Source: Deltaproteobacteria bacterium
GTDB lineage: Bacteria; Myxococcota_A; Polyangia; GCA-2747355
Length of the DNA: 64,000 nt
Assembly (NCBI GenBank): GCA_020633415.1
Contig: JACKDQ010000006.1
Location: forward strand, 282,473-346,472
Direction: 5' to 3'
In this document: positions 1-9,301 of the stretch, in pieces
Position numbering within the stretch: the stretch's first letter is position 1
How the letters are laid out: every line of letters starts with the position of its first letter
Made by a program: the position numbers and the translations under genes
Notes under the pieces: generated by a model
The model's database searches: none
Told to the model about the DNA's origin: nothing
What the model saw: only the letters and a program-made list of their open reading frames with translations

Positions 1-170
1 CATACCCTCTCGAAGCACCCATGTGCGCGAGACGGCCCAACCCGCAAAACTCCTCGAATCTCGAAGCGATACTTCGTCTCGGGAATCGAGAAGCACGCCT
101 GCAGGGGGACGCGGCGTGTGTTTTCGGGCATCCGATTATCACGCGGGCCACAACGATGCAAGCCTTCAGG

Positions 171-202
171 AAAAAACGGGACCGCCGCCATTTTCCGGCG
201 GT
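171..202 (-). terminator. Rho-independent terminator of the RDD-to-DUF58 operon
   Basis: Read on the minus strand, a 7-bp stem (ACCGCCG with CGGCGGT, plus-strand arms 181-187 and 196-202) with an 8-nt loop is followed a few bases later by a run of six T (plus-strand A run at 171-176). It lies about 140 bp past the stop of the last gene of the leftward operon, as expected for its terminator. The rest of positions 1-340 holds no convincing gene; the short reading frames there lack ribosome binding sites and plausible protein composition. Confidence 0.7.
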
Positions 203-340
203 TTACGCGCGCGGCGACCAGACCTGCCGGCGGCGGAATCTCTCGGGGGCCGCTCGGCTAGGCCAGGGCGAGACAGCGACAGTGCATCACTATAAAATCA
301 CGTAATTAAATCTCTATTTTCCTCGGCGACCCGAGGCGCA

Positions 341-1651
341 CTACAATAAGCGGTCAGCTTTGATCTGGAGGTAGCGGTTGATGATCTGAGGCGTGGTCTG
401 GGCTGGAGTCAAATCGAGCACCATCGAACCGATCCGCTGGATCCGCGCCGCCAACTGCTCACGCCAGCGCGCCAGCTCAGCGGCCGCCCCGACCGAGAAG
501 AACTCGCGCAGCGAAGCGGGAGACTTGTCCGCCAAAGTAAACAGATCTTGGTCGCGCATCAGCACGACCAACGGCAGGTGTCGCCGGGTGATCGCATGAA
601 GGTGCGGCAGCAACATCGAGTAGGTCGCACCATCCATCACGTTGGTCAGCAAGACCACCAGACTGCGTTGCCGCACCCGACGGAGCACCAGCGAGAATGC
701 CTGGCCATAGTCGGGGTCTTGCTGCGACAGCTGTAGGTCGTAAAGCGAATGAAGCACTGCGCTCTTGCGACGAAAGCCACCGCCGATCGGCAAGAACGCG
801 CGGACATCGCGGTCGAAGGCGATCAACCCGACGTTATCACCCGAATCGATCGCCAACGAGCTGAGCATCAGCACGGCATTTAACGCGTGATCGAGATTGG
901 TCAAGCCGGCCGACTCGGAGGCCATCAGTCGGCCGCAGTCGACCATGAAGAAGATGTTCTGGTTGCGACTAACTTGGTACTCGCGGGTGATCAGCCGTTG
1001 ATAGCGCGCCGTGGCAAACGGATCGATCCGCCGATAGTCGTCGTCGGGCGAGTAGTCGCGCAGTCGATCGAACTCAACGTCTGAGGCACGACCCCGCGCC
1101 TGGCGAAATCCCATCAAATCGATGCGATTGCGACGAGCGAGCAGTGCGTAGGTGCTCAACGCGCGCACATCGGGAAAAACCTTGAGCGAATGGTCGAGCT
1201 TGATCCGCAAGCGTCTGCGCCAGGTGCCGAGCAGACTGTCGGCGAACAGATAGGTGCGGCCGATCGTGTGAGCGCCCCGCCGCTGCGGCGTGACCCAGTA
1301 GGCGAAGCGACGCGATTGGCGCGGAGCGAGCGTCACCTCGAGCGGCAGTCCTTCCACGGCCATCGAGTCCGGAAAGGATTCGGTAAGCATCACGTGCAAC
1401 CGACGCCGCAGCCGATTCTCCAGAGTGACGACGAAGCGATTGCGCGCGCCGACCGAAAGGTTGTGATCGCCTCGACGGGTAACGCCTACAGCCCGGCGTC
1501 TGGGCAGCGTCAGCAGGTCGAGAAACACCACGACCAGCAGCGCAATGTCCGCGCCAACAATCCAGCTGCGCGCGAACGGAAAGGCCACGGCGATCGCCGA
1601 GATTAGGGTCGGACCCAACAGCAAGAGCAGTAGGCGGTAGGTCGGGGTCAC
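341..1651 (-). CDS. DUF58 domain membrane-anchored protein
   Basis: 436 aa. Two hydrophobic segments near residues 7-25 and 31-48 anchor the N-terminus. The DUF58 signature is at about residues 187-226 (GRASDVEFDRLRDY, then DDDYRRIDP and ATARYQRL). It is followed by a von Willebrand A-like start with DCGRLM at 238-243, a degenerate metal-ion-dependent adhesion motif. Proteins of this family pair with MoxR ATPases and are thought to act as substrate adaptors in metal-cofactor or complex assembly; the actual substrate is unknown. The GTG start overlaps the moxR stop by four bases (GTGA). It is the last gene of the operon. Confidence 0.9.
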   Translation of the reverse strand: MTPTYRLLLLLLGPTLISAIAVAFPFARSWIVGADIALLVVVFLDLLTLPRRRAVGVTRRGDHNLSVGARNRFVVTLENRLRRRLHVMLTESFPDSMAVEGLPLEVTLAPRQSRRFAYWVTPQRRGAHTIGRTYLFADSLLGTWRRRLRIKLDHSLKVFPDVRALSTYALLARRNRIDLMGFRQARGRASDVEFDRLRDYSPDDDYRRIDPFATARYQRLITREYQVSRNQNIFFMVDCGRLMASESAGLTNLDHALNAVLMLSSLAIDSGDNVGLIAFDRDVRAFLPIGGGFRRKSAVLHSLYDLQLSQQDPDYGQAFSLVLRRVRQRSLVVLLTNVMDGATYSMLLPHLHAITRRHLPLVVLMRDQDLFTLADKSPASLREFFSVGAAAELARWREQLAARIQRIGSMVLDLTPAQTTPQIINRYLQIKADRLL

Positions 1652-2610
1652 CGCAGCTCTGGCACTTCGACGGCGGCAATGATTTCCTGAACAACATCGT
1701 CGGCAGTCAAACCTTCGATCTCGGCGTCTGGGTTAAGGATCACGCGGTGTCGCAGTGTCCATGGCGCCAGACGGCGGACGTCATCGGGGTTGACGTAGTC
1801 CCGGCCCATCATCGCTGCATGAATCCGGCTGGTGAGCAATAGGGTCACGCTGGCGCGCGGGCTCGCTCCCATGAAGAGGCTGCCCCAATTGCGCGTCTGA
1901 CCGGTTAGCGAGGTGATGTAGTCGATCACGCGCCGATCGACGTGGATCTGGGCTGCCAAACGCTGCATCTGCTCGACCTGGTCAGCAGAACAAACCGCTT
2001 GCACGCCCGCGCTATCGAGTTGCCGAGGGTCGAATCCCCTCAGATAGTTATCGAGGATGCGATTCTCCTCCTCTTTGGCCGGATAGGTCATGTTGAGCTT
2101 GAACATGAAGCGGTCGAGCTGCGCCTCGGGCAGCGGATATGTTCCTTGAGACTCGACCGGGTTTTGGGTCGCCATCGTGATAAACGGCCGCGGCAATGGG
2201 TAGGCTGCGCCGTCGATCGTAACCTGGAAGTCCTGCATCGACTCGAGCAGCGCGGCTTGCGTCTTGGCCGGTGCGCGATTGATCTCGTCAGCGAGCAACA
2301 GCTGGGCGAACACCGGGCCGGCCCGAAAGACCAATTCACCCTTCTTAGCGTCATAAACCTTGTTGCCCGTCACGTCTGAGGGCATCAAGTCGGGTGTGAA
2401 CTGGATGCGCTTAAATTCGAGCGACAGCACACGCGAGAGGGCGCGCACCAGCAGCGTCTTCCCCAACCCAGGAACGCCCTCGATCAGCACATGGCCTTGA
2501 CCGACCAATGCGATCAACACACCTTCGACGATGTCCTCCTGGCCGACGATCACCTTCGCCATCTGCTGACGGGCAGCCTCCACGAGCTGCGCAAATTGTT
2601 CGACGTTCAC
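1648..2610 (-). CDS. MoxR-family AAA+ ATPase
   Basis: 320 aa, the usual length for the family. Walker A GVPGLGKT lies at residues 45-52 and Walker B LLLADE at about 105-110, followed by the family-typical NRAPAKTQAALLESMQ segment and the sensor region with ATQNP. MoxR ATPases are cytoplasmic chaperone-like enzymes that remodel or activate partner proteins, usually those carrying VWA domains; here the partner is the DUF58 gene immediately downstream. The start is GTG, overlapping the DUF4350-like stop by four bases, so translation is probably coupled. Confidence 0.95.
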   Translation of the reverse strand: MNVEQFAQLVEAARQQMAKVIVGQEDIVEGVLIALVGQGHVLIEGVPGLGKTLLVRALSRVLSLEFKRIQFTPDLMPSDVTGNKVYDAKKGELVFRAGPVFAQLLLADEINRAPAKTQAALLESMQDFQVTIDGAAYPLPRPFITMATQNPVESQGTYPLPEAQLDRFMFKLNMTYPAKEEENRILDNYLRGFDPRQLDSAGVQAVCSADQVEQMQRLAAQIHVDRRVIDYITSLTGQTRNWGSLFMGASPRASVTLLLTSRIHAAMMGRDYVNPDDVRRLAPWTLRHRVILNPDAEIEGLTADDVVQEIIAAVEVPELR

Positions 2611-3737
2611 CTGTTCTTCTTCCTTCCATCGGCAACGGCGCTGTGCCGTTCCAGTTCTGCCAATGCTTGGCAGAGGCGAAAGTGGCGCTGAATCTCACGC
2701 GCGTCGGGCAAGGAGGACTCGCCGATCGCGTACTCGATCTGTGCCAGCAGACTATCCACACTGTCGACGTTCCGTCCGCTGCGCGTCGCGATCAAGCGAG
2801 CGAGCTGCACGCGCTGCTGCCCGCGCTCTGTGCCGCTCAGCCGGCCGGCCAGCTTCTCGCAGACGCGCTGATAAAACGCCGCCAAAGCGTGGCGCGACGA
2901 ACCGGCGCGCAGGTAAAGGTTCCCCAAGGCCTCCGCGTGCTGCGCGAAGCGCCGACGGATCGGCGATGGCTCCGGATCTGACTCGCCAAAGCGTGGCGTC
3001 AGCAACCAATAGAGCAGAAACAGCGCCAACAGACCGTGCAGAACCAGTGGAACGAGGTTGGCCTTCTTAAGTAGCTCGGTGAGCTTGCCGGCTTGGCGGT
3101 CGTCGATAAATAGGATCCGCCCGCGCGGCGGAACGGCCGCGCCGATCCAGCGACGGACAGCGACGATCAAATCGTCGTCTCCAACGCTGGCGTTGACAAC
3201 CAACCCTTGGTGAGCGAGCAGCAGCGCCAGGCCACGACCGTGCGCGCGCTCGACAGCTAGTCCGCGCTGATCCTTGCCGACGACCATATTGTCGCCCTTT
3301 TTCAAATCGATCGCGCACATTGCCGATCGCAAGTTGATCGGCTTGTTGAATCCCTTGGCAGCTGGACTGAATGCTGCTTTGCCGCTGCGCTCGAGCTGAA
3401 GTCCGGCGAAGTCGACGCGTGCGCAATGCTCGTCGACAAACAACGGTGGCGCATAGAGCAACGCCTTACCCTGCTTGAGCCAGGACTCGATGCGCTGCGA
3501 CTTCAGCAGGTCACTCTCTCCTAAGACGATCACCAGATCGTGGTTCGCATCGAGCCGATCGATGTCGCTGCTCCGCTGGACTTGGTAGCCAAGATCTTCG
3601 AGAAGCAGATAAAAGATCAGCTTTCCATCGCCATCGCGACTGATACTTGTCGACGCAGCGGCGCTGAGCGGAATCCCCAGCCAAAGCAGCAAGAGCATTC
3701 GCAAACCGCTCAATGCCCGACGCCTACCGCTCATCAC
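2607..3737 (-). CDS. DUF4350-like membrane protein
   Basis: About 376 aa. An N-terminal hydrophobic segment (residues about 10-27) looks like a signal peptide or anchor. A central extracytoplasmic domain carries the GEKD-like pattern of DUF4350 (ALLYAPPLF, then LALLLAHQGLVVN), and one strong transmembrane helix (VLHGLLALFLLYWLL, about 232-246) is followed by a charged cytoplasmic tail rich in Arg. The family has no established biochemical role; it is found in MoxR/DUF58 operons. The start is GTG at 3737 or the next codon ATG at 3734; both touch the stop of the upstream gene. Confidence 0.75.
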   Translation of the reverse strand: MMSGRRRALSGLRMLLLLWLGIPLSAAASTSISRDGDGKLIFYLLLEDLGYQVQRSSDIDRLDANHDLVIVLGESDLLKSQRIESWLKQGKALLYAPPLFVDEHCARVDFAGLQLERSGKAAFSPAAKGFNKPINLRSAMCAIDLKKGDNMVVGKDQRGLAVERAHGRGLALLLAHQGLVVNASVGDDDLIVAVRRWIGAAVPPRGRILFIDDRQAGKLTELLKKANLVPLVLHGLLALFLLYWLLTPRFGESDPEPSPIRRRFAQHAEALGNLYLRAGSSRHALAAFYQRVCEKLAGRLSGTERGQQRVQLARLIATRSGRNVDSVDSLLAQIEYAIGESSLPDAREIQRHFRLCQALAELERHSAVADGRKKNR

Positions 3738-4432
3738 ACCAACTCCTGTACACGAGACTCCAGCTCGTCGTAGCCAGCCGGCTGTTGCCCGCGCACGCCG
3801 AGCACCGCACGCTCAGCCGCTTCGGTTACCGCAGCGAGCATCCGCTTGAACCGCGGATGGGGGCTGAGGGAGCGCACGTACTCCCAGTTGGTCGTGCTGC
3901 CATCGAGCTGAAGCAACCCACGATCGGCCAAGCGCAAGAGCAGATAACGATGGAGCGCAGCCAGCGCCGCGGCGCCTTCACCGCGCTCGAATAGTGCACG
4001 GCAGTCTGCTAGTTCGACATGCCACGGGAGACGCGCGCGTTGCGCGGCGGTCGAATCATCATCACTGTGGTCGACGCCAGCCCGAGTCACTGGTGCCAAG
4101 TCTCGATATCCGCTGCCCAGCGCCATAAACAGCGGGATCAGCATCGCTGCGACGATCACGGCTAGAAGGACATAGCCGACGACCGGCGGCATACTCGGCA
4201 GCTTGAATGACGACTTGCTGTTGGACGGCTTATGCTCCGCCTGTGCTGAACAGCCTTGGCTTCGCTTGCGCTCTTGGCGCTGACGAAAGCCGATCCGCTC
4301 GGCGATTCGATCGATGCGCTGATGGGTGTCTCTGATTTCGTCGAACGGCGGCTCAGCGCTGACCAGCTGCGGCGCGAGACACAGACCGAGCAGCGCGAAG
4401 GCCAACAGCCGAAATCGTTGCCGCGCGCTCAT
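3734..4432 (-). CDS. DUF4129-like membrane protein
   Basis: 232 aa. Signal peptide at residues 1-26 (ending LVSAE), a Ser/Lys-rich spacer, a transmembrane helix at about 84-106 (YVLLAVIVAAMLIPLF), then a cytoplasmic domain with LHRYLLLRLADRGLL and EYVRSL that matches the C-terminal DUF4129 pattern. Position between the membrane protein and the DUF4350-like gene is the conserved order for these operons. The ATG overlaps the upstream stop (ATGA). Function is unknown; I infer a membrane partner of the MoxR system. Confidence 0.7.
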   Translation of the reverse strand: MSARQRFRLLAFALLGLCLAPQLVSAEPPFDEIRDTHQRIDRIAERIGFRQRQERKRSQGCSAQAEHKPSNSKSSFKLPSMPPVVGYVLLAVIVAAMLIPLFMALGSGYRDLAPVTRAGVDHSDDDSTAAQRARLPWHVELADCRALFERGEGAAALAALHRYLLLRLADRGLLQLDGSTTNWEYVRSLSPHPRFKRMLAAVTEAAERAVLGVRGQQPAGYDELESRVQELV

Positions 4433-5247
4433 CTGTGGGATCCATCGCCGAGCGCCAGACTGCGCGAGCGTGCCTCAGCAAGGCGGCGAAAGGCGATCTC
4501 GAGGTCCCAGCCCTCTTTGCGAATGCGCACGTCGAGGTAGACGAAGAACCAGCAAAATGTCGCCAGTGGCAAGGCCAAGCAAAAGCCGATCAAGCTCAGC
4601 AGGTGGCGATAGTGATAGTACTCGGTCAACGCACCAACGACCTCGATCGACGAGCCGAAGACGTAGGCGATCAGCGAATGATTGATCGTCGCCAATGCTA
4701 GGGTGGTGTATGCGAGCACCGCTGCCACACCCGCCGCATGACCAAACACGCGGTCATGAAACCCCCCCGCGAATCGACGCGCGCGGCGCATCGATGCAGC
4801 AAGTCCCGATCGCTCGAGCATCACGATCGGTCCAACGAACCATTGATTGCGCCAGAGGTAGAGGCCCGGGACGACCAGCGCCACTAGACCGACCAGCGCG
4901 AGCAGGCGGCCGACGAAAAACAGCGCGAGAAATTGCGGCGTGCGGCGTAATGTATTGACCAGCGCATCGACCAAACGAACGCGCGGCAAGAAGACCAGCA
5001 TGCCGCACGTCGATATCGCCGCGGGCATGAACACTGGGCCGATCAGCAGGACAACCAGCCAAACCCACCACGGATTCCATCGAGCCCACAGCAACAGCCC
5101 GAGGGCAATCGACAAGAGCGGCAGTGCGCAGAGCAACCAGACCGAAAGCATCGAGCCCGGACGACGCTGCAGCATCCGTGCAACGATCGCGAGGATCTGC
5201 CCCGCACTCCGCGGCCGAATCTCAACCTGCAAGTCAGCCGGATTCAT
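4429..5247 (-). CDS. Multi-pass membrane protein of the MoxR/DUF58 operon
   Basis: 272 aa, starting at the ATG at 5247 that overlaps the spoIIM-like stop; a longer reading frame upstream is Arg-rich shadow sequence and is not used. At least five hydrophobic segments are visible (for example SVWLLCALPLLSIALGLLLW and LLALVGLVALVVPGLYLW). A short Arg-rich basic stretch lies between them. The general layout resembles glycerophosphodiester phosphodiesterase-type membrane domains, but there is no catalytic motif and I assign no function. Confidence 0.75.
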   Translation of the reverse strand: MNPADLQVEIRPRSAGQILAIVARMLQRRPGSMLSVWLLCALPLLSIALGLLLWARWNPWWVWLVVLLIGPVFMPAAISTCGMLVFLPRVRLVDALVNTLRRTPQFLALFFVGRLLALVGLVALVVPGLYLWRNQWFVGPIVMLERSGLAASMRRARRFAGGFHDRVFGHAAGVAAVLAYTTLALATINHSLIAYVFGSSIEVVGALTEYYHYRHLLSLIGFCLALPLATFCWFFVYLDVRIRKEGWDLEIAFRRLAEARSRSLALGDGSHR

Positions 5248-6401
5248 CGCAGCCACGCACGACGGCGGCGCAGTCCACCGAGCGTCAAGAGCACGCCGAC
5301 TAGGCCGACGGCCGACCAAATCGCGAAATGGGTCGCGCCGGCTTCGGCGAAATAGGCGGCGAGATTGGCGACGGCGCCGACGATACTCAGCGCGCCTCCG
5401 CCGAGCACCAAGCCGTCTCCTTGTCGCCGAAGCTCGCCCGCAGCGCGCGCAACGAACCAAGGCAGGATGCCGAAATAGAAGGTCAGAAACAATACACAGA
5501 CGCCGCCAAAGGCAAACTTCAGCCAGATCGGCAACGACGACGGTGAAAAGAAGCCTTCGATCAACGCAGCACCGAGCAATAGCACCGCGGCACCGAGCAC
5601 GATCTGCACCGCATCTACCGCCGCATCGCGCAGAGAATCACGGCGCCGACGATTACCGGTAATGATCATTCCAAAACCAAGGCGCAGCCCTGCACCTCCC
5701 GACAGGGCGATGGCGAACAGCTCGAAGGGACCGTGGCCGATGATAAAGCTCAACAGGTTGGTCGCCGACGGCGTTGTCGAGACGAACCCGGTAACGGCGC
5801 CAAGCACAACTCCGTTGTAGAGCAAGAAGAAGATCGAACCGAGACCAGCGAACACTCCCGTAGCGAAGCAGCGAAATGCGATGCCGACGTTGTTGAACAC
5901 GTAAAAGCCAGTCATCGCCGCGTCGAGCGATTCCGGCCGCCCAGCGGCGTGGCCCTTCTTGTACATCCTTTCGAACTGGCTGAGCATCGACTTTGGCACG
6001 ATCGCGAACAGCGCCGAGTCATTGCTGCGCGAGAGCCCGACGGTTGCCAGCAGCGGGCCGAAGAAGAGCAGCATACCGATCACCACGTATCGGGCGTTGC
6101 GATGGATAATCAGCGGCAGCTTGCGACGAAAGAACGCGGCGATCTGACCGAGCGGCTGACGCGGGCTCACGTAAAACCGGTTATGAGCGCGTGCCGCCAA
6201 ACTGTTGAGGTACTCGGTAAGTTCTTCCGGAAACCCTTGCGCGCGAGCCAGCGCCAGATCGGCGCCGACGTTGCGAAACAGCGCCGCAAAACGCGAGAGG
6301 TTGGTCGCCGACCGACGGAGCTCGCCACCGATCGACGAGAGCAGCGCCTCCAGCTCCCGCCACTCAGCGCTTCGCGCGCGAATCATCTGCTCAGCGGTCA
6401 C
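5244..6401 (-). CDS. Stage II sporulation protein M (SpoIIM)-like membrane protein
   Basis: 385 aa. The N-terminal half is soluble (LSRFAALFRNVGADLALARA), and the C-terminal half has about six hydrophobic segments with the DUF95/SpoIIM features NNVGIAFRCFATGVFAGLGS and GHGPFELFAIALSGGAGLRLG. The family is widespread in non-sporulating bacteria next to RDD proteins, where it is thought to form an envelope or transport complex; a sporulation role is not implied. GTG start overlaps the RDD stop by four bases. Confidence 0.9.
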   Translation of the reverse strand: MTAEQMIRARSAEWRELEALLSSIGGELRRSATNLSRFAALFRNVGADLALARAQGFPEELTEYLNSLAARAHNRFYVSPRQPLGQIAAFFRRKLPLIIHRNARYVVIGMLLFFGPLLATVGLSRSNDSALFAIVPKSMLSQFERMYKKGHAAGRPESLDAAMTGFYVFNNVGIAFRCFATGVFAGLGSIFFLLYNGVVLGAVTGFVSTTPSATNLLSFIIGHGPFELFAIALSGGAGLRLGFGMIITGNRRRRDSLRDAAVDAVQIVLGAAVLLLGAALIEGFFSPSSLPIWLKFAFGGVCVLFLTFYFGILPWFVARAAGELRRQGDGLVLGGGALSIVGAVANLAAYFAEAGATHFAIWSAVGLVGVLLTLGGLRRRRAWLR

Positions 6402-7123
6402 GCTTGGGACTCCCTGGCTGCACTGGCGAACAACCTAACCAGGGTCTCACTGGCGGTATCTCCCGCGTCAAAGCCGAAACGTTGACGGTAGTGGCCAGCG
6501 AGAATTTCGGCGAGCTGCTCGCGCCGCTCTGGGTGCAAACGGTCTTTGCGCACGACAAACTCTTGCAACAAGCGGCGCTCGCGATTGCTCAACACCACGC
6601 GGCTATCGCTGCGAAACAGGCTCGGATCGATCTTCGGCAGTTGTGCGCCGTAGTAAGCGCGCTGCTCCCGGACGACTACCGTCCCCGCCGCCAGGTCGCC
6701 GAGCCGCTGAAAACGGCCTGAAGCCATCACCGAGATCGCTCCAATAGCATAAGAGAACGGCAACTGATCAGCGGCGCGCAGCAAGTTGCGGATCGCCGAA
6801 TCGAAGAAGCCGATCGGGTGGCCCTCAACGCGCACGACGCGCAGTTCGAACAACCGCTTTCCTGGGCTCTGGCCCGACATCATGCTTTCACAGAACACAT
6901 AGTAGCCCCACTCGACGGCGAAGTAGATCACGAGCCACAGTCCGAGACTCGCTAGGCCCGCAACACCGGCGACGAAAAACAACACCACACCAATGATCAC
7001 GACCGCCGCTACGCGGATCAGCAGATCGATCGCGTACGCTTTACCGCGATCGAGCAAGCTCGCCAATTCGTAGTCCAAGGAAATTCCCTCGGGCGAATCA
7101 ACCTGGAGGTTGGTGCTGATCAT
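6398..7123 (-). CDS. RDD-family membrane protein
   Basis: 241 aa, first gene of the leftward seven-gene operon. The RDD signature is at the N-terminus (LDRGKAYAIDLLIR) with two hydrophobic helices at about 39-56 and 58-74, and a third conserved block GQSPGKRLFELRVV. A long cytoplasmic tail follows (ERRLLQEFVVRKDRLHPERREQLAEILAGH). RDD proteins are small membrane components, some linked to sodium or compatible-solute transport; the role here is unknown. The promoter should lie in the gap 7124-7295 shared with the antiporter gene; that gap also holds a small inverted repeat at 7149-7165. Confidence 0.9.
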   Translation of the reverse strand: MISTNLQVDSPEGISLDYELASLLDRGKAYAIDLLIRVAAVVIIGVVLFFVAGVAGLASLGLWLVIYFAVEWGYYVFCESMMSGQSPGKRLFELRVVRVEGHPIGFFDSAIRNLLRAADQLPFSYAIGAISVMASGRFQRLGDLAAGTVVVREQRAYYGAQLPKIDPSLFRSDSRVVLSNRERRLLQEFVVRKDRLHPERREQLAEILAGHYRQRFGFDAGDTASETLVRLFASAARESQA

Positions 7124-7295
7124 CGCTGCATACTAGATCCCCTTGCCTGGCCTGTGAAGCAGGCCGACAGCCCGACGACGAATCGCTTACGGTGACGCGC
7201 TCCGGCGACCGTGATAACCTGGCCTTGCGCGAGAGATCGAATAGTTTCCGGGGCGTGCCCAGATCGCAGTCGTGGGCCAGAGGAATGATCTGCGG

Positions 7296-9152
7296 ATGGA
7301 TCAGACGTTCACTGCGCTGTTGCTGATCACGGGTCTGGCAGCGGTCGTGCCTCTCGCAGCGAACGCGTTCGGTCGACTACATATTCCGATCGTCGTCGTC
7401 GAGATCATCGCCGGCATCATCATTGGCGAGAGCGGGCTCGATCTAATCGCCAAATCAGAGACGCTCGAGTTCCTCGCCGAGTTCGGCTTTGCCTTTTTGA
7501 TGTTCATCTCGGGGCTAGAGCTCGACTTTGCCCGGCTAACCCGGCCCTCTAGCAGCGCCAGCTCAACGCGCCGCTCTTGGGTCGGCCCGCTACCATTGGC
7601 GCTATTGGTACTACTGCTGACCATCGGCTTGGCCTTCGGCGGCAGCCACCTGCTCGCCCACTTTACCGAAGTAAAGCGACCACTACTGATGGCGTTGATC
7701 CTCAGCACCACCTCGTTGGGTGTCGTCTTGCCGGTGCTCAAAGAACATCGGCTACTCGGTACGAGCTACGGACAGTATCTGCTCGTCGCCGCATCAATCG
7801 CCGACCTGGTAACGCTCGTGCTGATGACGGTGGTGATCGCCGCCGTTAGCCGCGGACTGACCCTCGATCTATTACTGGTTCTGGTGCTGATCCTGGCCTT
7901 CGCCCTTTTTGGTCGACTGGCTCGGCGGGTGGTGACCCTACCACTGATTCGACGCCTGGCAGAGGAGCTGGCTCATGCCACTGCACAGATCCGCGTGCGC
8001 GGCGCGTTTGCGCTGATGGTCGCCTGGGTTGTCTTGGCACACGCGCTGGGCTCGGAAGTGATCGTCGGCGCCTTTCTCGCCGGCGCAGTCGTCGGCGCGA
8101 TGGCCGGCACCGGCGAGTCAGCATTGCGTGAGAAGCTCGATGCGATCGGCTTCGGCTTCTTTATCCCGATATTCTTCATGATGGTCGGCGTCAATCTCGA
8201 GATCAAGCAACTAGGGACAGCTGACTCGTCTTGGACCCTGGTACCAATCCTGATCGCGCTGGCCTACGTGGTGAAGATGCTCCCCGCCTTGGTCTTTCGC
8301 CTGCGCTTTTCTTGGCGTGAGGCGATCGCCGCCGGCACGCTGCTCTCGTCGCGTCTTTCGTTGATCATCGCCGTATCAGCGATTGCCTTGAAGATCGGTG
8401 CGATCAGCGAGTCGATCAACGCGGCAGTGATCCTTGTTGCCGTCGCCACCTGCACGCTCAGCCCAACGCTATTTGGCCGCATCGTGCCGCGCCGCCGGGT
8501 TCAGCGCCGCAGCGGCGTGCTGATCGCCGGCGCCGACCAGATGGCAGTGTTATTGGCGACGAGACTGCGAGCAACCGGTCGACGAGCGATCGTCGTCTAC
8601 GATGAAAAGTTCTCTTCGTTGGACGCCTCCGCAGATGTTGCCGTCGGCCCCGCCCTCGAACCACAAACTTGGTTGAATGCGGGAATCGCCGCGGCCGAGG
8701 CGCTCGTGGTGTTGCGCAGCGACAACAGCGTGGTCCGCACACTCTGCCAACTTGGCATCGATCACGGCGTACCGATCGTCATCGCCCGGGTGGACGACGC
8801 CAATTTGACCAACGAGTTGCGCGCGCTGGGCGTGAACGTCATCCAGCCCGCGACCGCGATGGCGGTCGCTCTCGAGGCCGCGCTCTGCTTCCCTTCGATC
8901 TTCGAGCTAATCGTCGACCACGACGACGCCGTGGAGATCGGCGAGGCAACCTTGCAGAATTCTGAGCTGATCGGAAAAACGCTGCGCTCGATTCATTTGC
9001 CCGGCAATGCGCTAATCCTCAGTATCCAGCGCGACGACGCCGCGTTGGTGCCGCGCAGCGAAACCGTCCTGCGGCGGGGCGACCAAATCTCCCTCGTTGG
9101 CTCGCCCGACTCCGTGCATCGCACGATCGAGCTGATGCTCGGTGAAACCTGA
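7296..9152 (+). CDS. CPA2-type cation:proton antiporter with TrkA domains (KefB-like)
   Basis: 618 aa from the ATG at 7296, preceded by AGAGGA; a GTG at 7272 is an in-frame alternative. About twelve membrane segments form a sodium/proton exchanger domain (residues 1-385) with the family block VVEIIAGIIIGESGLDLI. A TrkA-N (RCK) domain follows at about 400-515, with VLIAGADQMAVLLATRL in the nucleotide-binding loop, and a TrkA-C domain closes the protein (residues 535-618). It should exchange potassium or sodium for protons across the inner membrane, gated by nucleotide or redox state. It is transcribed divergently from the RDD operon. Confidence 0.9.
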   Translation: MDQTFTALLLITGLAAVVPLAANAFGRLHIPIVVVEIIAGIIIGESGLDLIAKSETLEFLAEFGFAFLMFISGLELDFARLTRPSSSASSTRRSWVGPLPLALLVLLLTIGLAFGGSHLLAHFTEVKRPLLMALILSTTSLGVVLPVLKEHRLLGTSYGQYLLVAASIADLVTLVLMTVVIAAVSRGLTLDLLLVLVLILAFALFGRLARRVVTLPLIRRLAEELAHATAQIRVRGAFALMVAWVVLAHALGSEVIVGAFLAGAVVGAMAGTGESALREKLDAIGFGFFIPIFFMMVGVNLEIKQLGTADSSWTLVPILIALAYVVKMLPALVFRLRFSWREAIAAGTLLSSRLSLIIAVSAIALKIGAISESINAAVILVAVATCTLSPTLFGRIVPRRRVQRRSGVLIAGADQMAVLLATRLRATGRRAIVVYDEKFSSLDASADVAVGPALEPQTWLNAGIAAAEALVVLRSDNSVVRTLCQLGIDHGVPIVIARVDDANLTNELRALGVNVIQPATAMAVALEAALCFPSIFELIVDHDDAVEIGEATLQNSELIGKTLRSIHLPGNALILSIQRDDAALVPRSETVLRRGDQISLVGSPDSVHRTIELMLGET

Positions 9153-9301
9153 CAGAGCGTCCCCGAGCGCTGCCTTTGTTTCGTCCAAGGGGGTGACAGC
9201 CCTGGTCGCCAGAGCATACGGAAAAGTCGAACAAGCCGTTCAAAGTGGCTTGTTTTGCGGCTCACGAAGCTGGCACCGGACTTGCTCACACAGAGGGCGC
9301 T

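Noticed and set aside
21..305. Short overlapping frames at the left edge
   Set aside because: No ribosome binding site, Arg-rich composition and a terminator inside them.
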